A DNA stretch of 6,528 nucleotides from Gammaproteobacteria bacterium (GTDB lineage Bacteria > Pseudomonadota > Gammaproteobacteria > SZUA-229). This document shows positions 1-6,528 of the stretch, piece after piece; the first letter of the stretch is position 1; each line of letters starts with the position of its first letter. The notes under the pieces were generated by a model, which worked only from the letters and a program-made list of their open reading frames with translations, was not told the DNA's origin and did no database searches. The stretch spans positions 1 to 6,528 of the forward strand of contig NVSH01000083.1 in assembly GCA_002401185.1 (NCBI GenBank), read 5' to 3'. A program made the translations under genes and the position numbers.

Positions 1-325
1 TGTAGTCGTAGTGTTGGATGATCATGCCGCCGGATTTTGAGACGCCGGTAGATTTTACTTTAATGGCGAGGGTGCCGATGTCGCGTGGGACTTGGGCGAG
101 TTGGATGGCTTTTCCGCCGAGATTTCGGAAGTGGAGATCGGTGTCGCTGGTGAGGGCGGAGCCCATGTAGGCGGCTAACCATCCGCAGGGTTGTAGGGCG
201 ATTTCGAGGAGGACGCTGAAGGGCATAACCTCCTGGCGATTCTGATCGAAGTACCATTCGTTGGGCGGAACGTCGTATTCGGCGACAATCTCGCCTCCGG
301 CTTTCATCGCCCATTGCTCCGCATC
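1..325 (-). other. Fragment of a FabA-like hotdog dehydratase domain (PfaC / PUFA-synthase type), fused in frame to hisD
   Basis: About 104 codons at the left edge encode a segment unrelated to histidinol dehydrogenase. Readable motifs, numbered in the joined frame, are [18 protein letters not shown] (346-363), [20 protein letters not shown] (370-389), YMGSAL (390-395), DLHFRNLGG (400-408) and [12 protein letters not shown] (434-445). These resemble the dehydratase region of PfaC-type polyunsaturated-fatty-acid synthases and similar iterative polyketide synthases, from memory of the family. Such domains remove water from 3-hydroxyacyl-ACP during chain building. Against FabA, the catalytic His seems to fall on N366 and the Asp on E378, so this may be a non-catalytic half of a double hotdog; that alignment was done by eye. 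GC is about 57% over 1-300, and codons favour C endings (GCC, CTC, ATC, GGC), unlike the hisD part. Both ends of the domain are missing. The join lies somewhere in 305-335. Confidence 0.75.
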
Positions 326-1336
326 ATCAATCGACAGCTCGAGGTGTTCAGGTGCGATGTGATTAGCCACTTCGATTGCCTGCTCCATATCAGCTACCAA
401 AATAATGGCTGCGCGATCTTCTAACGATGTTTTGATGATTTCTTTACGCGGCATATCTTTAAGCAAACGCTCAATACTTTGCTTGACCTGCTCGATAAAT
501 GCTTCGTCAGGACAAACTAAAATAGATTGCGCTTCTTCATCATGCTCTGCCTGTGAAAACAGGTCCATCGCTATCCAGTCAGGGTCTGTCTTACCGTCGC
601 ATACCACCAGAATCTCTGATGGCCCCGCGATCATATCGATACCAACGACACCAAACACCATACGTTTTGCCATCGCCACAAACGAGTTACCTGGACCGGT
701 AATAATATCAACCTTAGGAATGGTTTCTGTGCCATAAGCCAATGCGGCCACGGCCTGAGCACCACCAATGGTAAATACGCGGTCAACCCCTGCAACCGCT
801 GCAGCTGCCAATACCAGTTGATTGATTACACCATCAGGGGTCGGCACCACCATGATCAACTCTGGAACGCCAGCTACTTTTGCAGGAATCGCATTCATCA
901 ATACAGAAGATGGATAAGCCGCTTTACCACCAGGTACATATAACCCAACTCTATCCATTGCAGTGACGCTCTGCCCCAATACTGTTCCATCATCCTCGGT
1001 ATATGACCAGGATTCCATCTTCTGGTGTTGTGCGTAATCCTGTATACGCTGCGCAGCGAATTCCAGAGCTTCACGTTGTTCGGCATCGATCGACGTTAAC
1101 GCCTGTTGCAATTGCGCTTTATCTAACTCGAATTCACACGCTTCAGACAAAGTCGTCCGGTCAAATCTATTGGTGTATTCGATAACAGCAGCATCGCCAC
1201 GCTTTTTTACATCAGCAAGGATGTCTGCGACAACCTTAGAGATGTCGCCATCGATACTTTCGTCCCACGCGAGCACATCATCAAGCTGCTGATAAAAGCC
1301 AGCGTCGGTATAATTCAAACAGGTAATATCTAACAT
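1..1336 (-). CDS. hisD: Histidinol dehydrogenase N-terminal three quarters, joined in frame to a foreign dehydratase segment; open at the window edge
   Basis: HisD oxidises L-histidinol to L-histidine in two NAD-dependent steps, the end of histidine synthesis in the cytoplasm. The frame runs from ATG at 1336 through 445 codons to the window edge with no stop. Residues 1 to about 335-340 are His[12 protein letters not shown] (134-144), [11 protein letters not shown] (214-224), [12 protein letters not shown] (233-244), DLFSQAEHD (258-266) and IAPEHLEL (327-334). Q262 and H265 match two zinc ligands, and E330-H331 the catalytic Glu-His pair, of the E. coli enzyme. After about residue 341 the sequence stops resembling HisD, and the region that should carry the other two ligands (Asp360 and His419 in E. 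coli) is replaced. The start lies 24 bases after hisG, with only a weak AAAGAA as ribosome site. The HisD identity is secure; the product as drawn is unlikely to be active. The gene is cut by the window, so no stop is visible. Confidence 0.9.
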   Translation of the reverse strand, partial: MLDITCLNYTDAGFYQQLDDVLAWDESIDGDISKVVADILADVKKRGDAAVIEYTNRFDRTTLSEACEFELDKAQLQQALTSIDAEQREALEFAAQRIQDYAQHQKMESWSYTEDDGTVLGQSVTAMDRVGLYVPGGKAAYPSSVLMNAIPAKVAGVPELIMVVPTPDGVINQLVLAAAAVAGVDRVFTIGGAQAVAALAYGTETIPKVDIITGPGNSFVAMAKRMVFGVVGIDMIAGPSEILVVCDGKTDPDWIAMDLFSQAEHDEEAQSILVCPDEAFIEQVKQSIERLLKDMPRKEIIKTSLEDRAAIILVADMEQAIEVANHIAPEHLELSIDDAEQWAMKAGGEIVAEYDVPPNEWYFDQNRQEVMPFSVLLEIALQPCGWLAAYMGSALTSDTDLHFRNLGGKAIQLAQVPRDIGTLAIKVKSTGVSKSGGMIIQHYDY

Positions 1337-1360
1337 AGGGCTAAAATTCTTTGCGTGGTT

Positions 1361-1984
1361 TTATGCGACAGCAGAACTAATCTGATCAATGATGCTGCAA
1401 ATATTATCGTGTTTCATCTTCATTGAGGCTTTATTGACTATTAGACGTGAGCTAATATCCGCTATATGATCGACAGGCTTCAAACCATTCGCTTTGAGCG
1501 TATTGCCGGTATCCACGACATCGACAATCAGGTCAGACAGGCCAACAATAGGCCCCAATTCCATCGAGCCATATAGTTTAATGAGCTCTATTTGTTCGCC
1601 ACGTGATTCAAAATACCGCTTTGCAACATTGGTGAATTTGGTAGCAACACGTAAACGCCCGCTTAATCTTGGTTTCGGATCAATCAGGCCGGCCGTCATC
1701 AGTCGACATTTTGCTATCTTCAAATCCAGCAGTTCATACAAACCTTCGCCGCCATGCTCCAGCAACACATCTTTACCAGCGACACCGATATCCGCTGCAC
1801 CGAACTGCACATACGTTGGCACATCCGTCGCACGGATAATGAGCAATTTCACATCAGCATGGTTAGTATCAAGTATTAATTTACGGCTTTTGTCTGGGTC
1901 ATCAGCAGGCACAATGTCGGCGGCGGCCAGTAAAGGCAAGGTCTCTTTATAAATCCGACCTTTGGATAATGCGATTGTAATCAT
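1361..1984 (-). CDS. hisG: ATP phosphoribosyltransferase catalytic subunit, short form
   Basis: HisG condenses ATP with PRPP to phosphoribosyl-ATP, the first and feedback-controlled step of histidine synthesis. The 207-residue product opens with the family start [10 protein letters not shown] (2-11) and carries [15 protein letters not shown] (62-76), the PRPP-binding loop [14 protein letters not shown] (155-168) and [14 protein letters not shown] (178-191). It ends without the C-terminal regulatory domain of the roughly 300-residue long form. Short HisG proteins are known to need HisZ, a HisRS-like regulatory subunit, to form the active and histidine-sensitive complex. No hisZ is in this window, so it should lie elsewhere. 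The gene starts 15 bases after murA and is followed 24 bases later by hisD. No Shine-Dalgarno precedes the ATG, which suggests translation is helped by coupling to murA. The start is fixed by homology of the first residues. Confidence 0.96.
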   Translation of the reverse strand: MITIALSKGRIYKETLPLLAAADIVPADDPDKSRKLILDTNHADVKLLIIRATDVPTYVQFGAADIGVAGKDVLLEHGGEGLYELLDLKIAKCRLMTAGLIDPKPRLSGRLRVATKFTNVAKRYFESRGEQIELIKLYGSMELGPIVGLSDLIVDVVDTGNTLKANGLKPVDHIADISSRLIVNKASMKMKHDNICSIIDQISSAVA

Positions 1985-1999
1985 AAGAAGGTGGGTACG

Positions 2000-3582
<1,583 letters not shown>

Positions 3583-3589
3583 GTATTCT

Positions 3590-3594
3590 ACCTG
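3590..3594 (-). promoter_or_regulatory. Ribosome binding site deciding the mlaB start
   Basis: The mRNA reads CAGGTAGAATACGTG here, placing AGG eight bases before the GTG at 3582. The TTG at 3606 has no similar element before it, so this site favours the shorter MlaB. It is only a three- to four-base match, so the support is modest. Confidence 0.45.
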
Positions 3595-3657
3595 TCTACT
3601 ACTCAATCTATTCGTCGCGACATTTCACGCGCAACCACTCAACAAAAACAACATGGA

Positions 3658-4350
3658 TTATACACCCTGCTCCTGTTGCTGAACGCTTCGAGATTTAGCG
3701 TTTTTATCTTGCAGGTAAATAATCAGCCCATCGATACCACTCTTACGTACTTCCTGAGTAAATGTACCGCGATAACTCGTCACCAAACTGATGCCATCAA
3801 TTTTTATATCGTAAACTTTCCACGCATTATTTTTAATACGCATACGATACGCCATCGGAATGGAAGGCCCTCCAGGTTGTATCACTTCAGCTTTAACCGA
3901 TATTTTTTTCGCATCAGGCGCTAATTTTACCGGAAAATAACGTATCGTCTGATCTTTAAATTCGACCAAAGACTTACCGTACGTTCTTATCAACAACTGC
4001 TTAAATTCGCCAACAAACGCAATCTTTTGCTTTTTTGTCGCTTTTCGCCAATTTTTACCCAAGGCTAATTTCGCCATCGTAACATTGTCGAGATGCGGCA
4101 ATATGTAGTCATCAATAATCTTATTAATACGTTCCGGTTCACGTTGCAGCAACTCGTGATCACGCCTTAATATCTTTAACACTTCACCGGATGTTCGTTC
4201 CAATAGCGCTACGGGTGACTCGATAGCTTGGTCACCTGCAACAACAGATGACGACCAGCTTATCGCCGCAGCAAATAAACCAAACATGAACAACACGGCA
4301 AACAAACGTAAAACAAACCGTTCTACCAATAGAGGGAATAATGCATTCAT
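3658..4350 (-). CDS. mlaC: MlaC, periplasmic phospholipid-binding carrier
   Basis: MlaC shuttles phospholipid through the periplasm between the outer-membrane MlaA complex and the inner-membrane MlaFEDB transporter (known for the family, also called Ttg2D). The preferred 230-residue product begins with a secretion signal: a positively charged start, a hydrophobic stretch LFAVLFMFGLFAAAISW, and a likely cleavage near SSVVA-GDQA at about residue 38. The mature part carries family features: YILPHLDNVTMAKLALGKNW, then FVGEFKQLLIRTYGKSL, then AYRMRIKNNAWKVYDIKIDG and SLVTSYRGTF. I chose the ATG at 4350 because TAAGAG lies seven bases before it. Two ATGs at 4374 and 4371 would add eight residues and overlap the mlaD end, but lack a clear ribosome site. 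The C-terminal tail (SVQQQEQGV) is polar. MlaA must be encoded elsewhere. Confidence 0.94.
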   Translation of the reverse strand: MNALFPLLVERFVLRLFAVLFMFGLFAAAISWSSSVVAGDQAIESPVALLERTSGEVLKILRRDHELLQREPERINKIIDDYILPHLDNVTMAKLALGKNWRKATKKQKIAFVGEFKQLLIRTYGKSLVEFKDQTIRYFPVKLAPDAKKISVKAEVIQPGGPSIPMAYRMRIKNNAWKVYDIKIDGISLVTSYRGTFTQEVRKSGIDGLIIYLQDKNAKSRSVQQQEQGV

Positions 4351-4360
4351 CGTATATCTC

Positions 4361-4825
4361 TTACTCTTCATCATCTGCTTTACTGTACAAAAACTGCCCG
4401 ATAATCTGTTCTAACACTAAGGCTGACTGGGTTAAATCGATCACATCGCCAGCTTTTAAATATTCGTCTTCAGCACCAGGTTCAAAGCCAACATATTGCT
4501 CACCCAACAGGCCAGAAGTTAATATGCTCGCTGCTGTATCCACGGGAAACTTATCATATTTCACATCGATTTCCATGCTTACCTCAGCTTCATAAGTGTC
4601 ACTGTTATATTGTATGTCGGTGATTCGCCCAATCTTTACACCAGCAGCAGATACTGGCGAACGTACTTTTAGACCACCAACATTATCAAAACGTGCGATC
4701 AGCTCATAATTTTCACCACCGCTATAGCTACTCATGTTGCTGACACTCATCGCCAGCATAAAAAAAGCAGCCATGGCAGCAACAACGAACAACCCAACCA
4801 TCATTTCTATTTTACGTGAAGTCAT
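4361..4825 (-). CDS. mlaD: MlaD, MCE-domain substrate-binding subunit anchored in the inner membrane
   Basis: MlaD forms a periplasmic hexameric ring on the MlaFE transporter, binds phospholipid and hands it to or takes it from MlaC. The 154-residue product has a short cytoplasmic start (MTSRKIEMM), one membrane segment at about residues 9-28 (VGLFVVAAMAAFFMLAMSVS), then an MCE domain from about 39 to 116. That domain includes ARFDNVGGLKVRSPVSAAGV, KIGRITDI and LTSGLLGEQYVGFEPG. A short helical and acidic tail ends in ADDEE. It is shorter than E. coli MlaD (183 residues) but close to Pseudomonas forms. The ATG is preceded by AAGAGGA, a strong ribosome site with five bases between AGG and the start. 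mlaE ends 33 bases upstream. Confidence 0.96.
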   Translation of the reverse strand: MTSRKIEMMVGLFVVAAMAAFFMLAMSVSNMSSYSGGENYELIARFDNVGGLKVRSPVSAAGVKIGRITDIQYNSDTYEAEVSMEIDVKYDKFPVDTAASILTSGLLGEQYVGFEPGAEDEYLKAGDVIDLTQSALVLEQIIGQFLYSKADDEE

Positions 4826-4829
4826 TATT

Positions 4830-4836
4830 TCCTCTT
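4830..4836 (-). promoter_or_regulatory. Strong Shine-Dalgarno of mlaD
   Basis: The mRNA reads AAGAGGA followed closely by ATG at 4825. This is the clearest ribosome site in the cluster and lies in the 33-base gap after mlaE. It suggests mlaD is translated independently and well, which fits its sixfold presence in the transporter (inference). Confidence 0.6.
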
Positions 4837-4858
4837 ATCTATTGCCCTTTGTTGATAA

Positions 4859-5650
4859 TCACTTGGCGAACATCAGCGCCGTTAATACGAAATCTAAAAA
4901 CAATATTGCCAGCGAACTATGCACCACGGTTCGCGTGGTCGCCTGCCCCAGCCCTTCTGAAGTTGGCACACAATCGTAACCTTCAAACACCGCAATCCAG
5001 GTTGCGACAAAACCAAACACGACACTTTTGATTATGCCATTATAAATATCCAGATATAGATCTACTTTATTTTGTGGCTGCGACCAGAACGCCCCCGAAT
5101 CAAGACCTAAGAACTCTACCGCCACGACATAAGCACCCATCACACCAACAGCACTAAAGATGGTTGCCAGCAATGGCATGGACAAGAAACCTGCAAGAAA
5201 ACGCGGCGCAATGATACGCTTCATCGGGTTCACCGCCATCATTTCCATGCCCGATAACTGCTCGGTAGCTTTCATCAATCCAATTTCAGCCGTTAGCGCC
5301 GAGCCCGCTCGGCCAGCGAACAGCAACGCGGTAATAACCGGCCCCAGTTCACGCAATAATGACAATGCGACCATCACACCAACCGAGTCCTCGGCGCCAA
5401 AATCAACCAACGCATAATAAGATTGCAGCGCCATTACCATGCCGACAAACAGGCCAGCAACAACGATAATAAGCAATGTTTGTACACCGACAGAATACAA
5501 TTGTTTTATCAACAACCCCGGACGCGAAATTAAACTAGCGCAACCGACCACGACATCAAACAGAAACAGACTACCGCGTCCCAGCCTTCGAAAACGCTGC
5601 AGCGTGTTCGCACCTATGTGCTGTAATAAATCTAACCGTCCATTAAACAA
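4859..5650 (-). CDS. mlaE: MlaE, permease subunit of the Mla phospholipid ABC transporter
   Basis: MlaE is the inner-membrane permease; two copies pair with two MlaF ATPases and sit under the MlaD ring. The 263-residue product shows an amphipathic N-terminal part, then hydrophobic segments around 56-78, 92-112, 150-178, 205-222 and 244-262. Family landmarks are LSLLRELGPVITALLFAGRA (96-115), GSALTAEIGLMKATEQLSGM (116-135; the conserved cytoplasmic loop region), EMMAVNPMKRIIAPRF (136-151) and ATTRTVVHSSLAILFLDFVL (237-256). N141 replaces the Asp usually seen in the MAVDP motif. The start is TTG: AGGA sits eight bases before it, the nearest ATG (5643) is out of frame and stops after three codons, and no other good in-frame start lies before the conserved region. 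The gene begins two bases after mlaF. Confidence 0.96.
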   Translation of the reverse strand: MFNGRLDLLQHIGANTLQRFRRLGRGSLFLFDVVVGCASLISRPGLLIKQLYSVGVQTLLIIVVAGLFVGMVMALQSYYALVDFGAEDSVGVMVALSLLRELGPVITALLFAGRAGSALTAEIGLMKATEQLSGMEMMAVNPMKRIIAPRFLAGFLSMPLLATIFSAVGVMGAYVVAVEFLGLDSGAFWSQPQNKVDLYLDIYNGIIKSVVFGFVATWIAVFEGYDCVPTSEGLGQATTRTVVHSSLAILFLDFVLTALMFAK

Positions 5651-5652
5651 AA

Positions 5653-6453
5653 TCAGCTTCCTGTATATAAATCATCTAAAAGTGGTTTTGCTGGATAATG
5701 AAAGGGTACAGGACCATCGGCATCACCGTGAACAAACTGATGCGTCCACGCAGATTCGCTATTTTCCAAACTGGCTGGCGAGCCACTTTCGATAACTTTT
5801 CCTGCTGAAATAATATGCACATGATCAGCGATCGACATAGTCTCTGGCACATCATGTGACACCACAATACTGCAAATATTCAAGGCGCTGTTCAGTTCAC
5901 TTATCAGAGAAACCAGCACCCCCATCGAAATCGGATCCTGTCCGGTAAATGGCTCATCATACATAACCATCATCGGATCCAGCGCAATCGCCCGTGCCAG
6001 CGCCACACGCCTTGCCATGCCGCCAGAAAGCTCAGAAGGCGACATTTCCGCTGCACCACGCAAACCCACCGCATTTAATTTAAGTAATACCAGATGGCGA
6101 ATCATCGCGTCATTCAGTTGAGTGTGTTCACGTAGCGGATACGCCACATTTTCAAAAACGGTTAAATCGGTCAGCAAGGCACCACTCTGAAACAACATGC
6201 CCATACGCTTGCGTAATTCAAACAGTTTTTTAGTGGAAAGCTGATGCACATTCAAACCATCAACCTCCACCGAACCAGAATCTGGCCGCAATTGGCCACC
6301 CATCAGTTTCAGCAAAGTGGTTTTACCGGTACCACTGGGCCCCATAATGGCAGTAATACCCTGACGCGGAATATCCATGGACAAACCATCGAAAATCTTG
6401 CGATTACCGCGACTGAAATGTAGATCTCGAATTTTAACCAGTATGTCACTCAC
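5653..6453 (-). CDS. mlaF: MlaF, ATPase subunit of the Mla phospholipid ABC transporter
   Basis: MlaF hydrolyses ATP to drive phospholipid movement between the inner membrane and the periplasmic carrier, acting as a dimer beneath MlaE with MlaB bound. The 266-residue product contains every ABC motif: Walker A GPSGTGKTT (38-46), Q-loop FQSGALLTD (88-96), signature LSGGMARR (142-149), Walker B MMVMYDEP (161-168, D166 and E167) and the switch histidine H200 in VVSHD. The C-terminal extension from about 238 (QFVHGDADGPVPFHYPA) matches the MlaF tail, which is known from the E. coli structure to take part in dimer and MlaB contacts. The start is GTG at 6453, with AAGGTGA six bases upstream in the mRNA and an N-terminus like that of relatives. 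It is the first gene of the cluster in this window. Confidence 0.97.
   Translation of the reverse strand: MSDILVKIRDLHFSRGNRKIFDGLSMDIPRQGITAIMGPSGTGKTTLLKLMGGQLRPDSGSVEVDGLNVHQLSTKKLFELRKRMGMLFQSGALLTDLTVFENVAYPLREHTQLNDAMIRHLVLLKLNAVGLRGAAEMSPSELSGGMARRVALARAIALDPMMVMYDEPFTGQDPISMGVLVSLISELNSALNICSIVVSHDVPETMSIADHVHIISAGKVIESGSPASLENSESAWTHQFVHGDADGPVPFHYPAKPLLDDLYTGS
5657..5662 (-). promoter_or_regulatory. Ribosome binding site fixing the TTG start of mlaE
   Basis: AGGAAG lies inside the last codons of mlaF, with AGGA eight bases before the TTG at 5650. It supports the rare TTG start, and the overlap with the mlaF end suggests that translation of the permease is coupled to that of the ATPase. 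Confidence 0.6.
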
Positions 6454-6528
6454 CAGATATCACCTTCTCGGACACTTTTCTAAAACGACTCAATTGCAAT
6501 TATTATTTTCGAGAATTGTAACATTGTC
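6454..6528 (-). promoter_or_regulatory. Leader and possible promoter region of the mla cluster
   Basis: This 75-base AT-rich stretch lies before mlaF and holds its ribosome site (AAGGTGA, 6460-6466). An AATAAT at 6502-6507 could be a -10 element. It is 17 bases from a GACA at the window edge, which would be part of TTGACA only if the missing bases just outside are TT. A ten-base palindrome AATTGCAATT occupies 6492-6501 but has no known operator identity. Promoter function is a guess from position and composition. Confidence 0.3.

Noticed and set aside
60..314. 84-codon minus-strand reading frame at the left edge
   Set aside because: It is a shifted frame over the dehydratase segment, very rich in Arg and Pro and with no recognisable domain, while the frame continuous with hisD gives clear conserved motifs.
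405..737. Plus-strand 110-codon frame opposite hisD
   Set aside because: It is antisense to strongly conserved HisD coding sequence, with a Ser/Ile/Thr-rich composition typical of a shadow frame.
1494..1952. Plus-strand 152-codon frame opposite hisG
   Set aside because: It is the longest shadow frame in the window but lies fully antisense to hisG; its sequence shows no domain and no gene context supports it.
1984..1993. TAAGAAGGTG on the plus strand, considered as a ribosome site for a plus-strand gene
   Set aside because: No plausible start codon and coding frame follow at a suitable distance, and the region is minus-strand coding on both sides.
3657..3662. Perfect TATAAT hexamer at the mlaC end, considered as an internal promoter for mlaB-murA-his
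   Set aside because: No acceptable -35 element lies 16-18 bases upstream, and the hexamer arises from the mlaC stop codon context.
6492..6501. Ten-base palindrome AATTGCAATT upstream of mlaF, considered as an operator
   Set aside because: It is short, AT-rich and does not extend beyond ten bases; such palindromes occur by chance and no known regulator site was recognised.

Overview
This window is a compact block of minus-strand genes from a gammaproteobacterium, with about 47% GC where I counted. Read from the right edge leftwards, the order is mlaF, mlaE, mlaD, mlaC, mlaB, murA, hisG, hisD. The mla cluster followed by murA and a short-form hisG-hisD pair is the arrangement known from Pseudomonas and related gammaproteobacteria. 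Every gene is assigned from protein motifs read directly in the sequence, so the organism is placed only at class level.

Positions 6454-6528 hold the leader of the cluster, with only weak promoter-like elements. Positions 3256-6453 encode the inner-membrane and periplasmic parts of the Mla phospholipid transporter: MlaF ATPase, MlaE permease, MlaD MCE protein, MlaC periplasmic carrier and MlaB STAS subunit. murA (2000-3259) overlaps mlaB by four bases and makes the enzyme for the first committed step of peptidoglycan synthesis. hisG (1361-1984) and hisD (from 1336 leftwards) begin and end the histidine pathway. Gaps are tiny and no terminator hairpin was seen between genes, so the genes probably form one transcription unit joining envelope lipid homeostasis, cell-wall precursor synthesis and histidine synthesis. 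The outer-membrane partner MlaA is not in the window. IbaG/BolA, often found between mlaB and murA, is absent here.

The unusual part is the left edge. The hisD frame is normal for about 335-340 codons, through the catalytic Glu-His pair. Then, without a stop or frame change, it becomes a different protein: a FabA-like hotdog dehydratase segment of the kind found in PfaC-type polyunsaturated-fatty-acid synthases and related iterative polyketide synthases. GC rises to about 57% and codon choice changes at the same place (about 305-335). The C-terminal part of HisD, with two of its four zinc ligands, is missing. The simplest explanation is a chimeric join, either an assembly artefact or a recent rearrangement, rather than a working fusion enzyme. 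The remainder looks like ordinary core genome, with minor oddities: non-ATG starts in mlaF, mlaE and mlaB, and no Shine-Dalgarno before hisG. I found no CRISPR array, RNA gene, insertion sequence or defence system.
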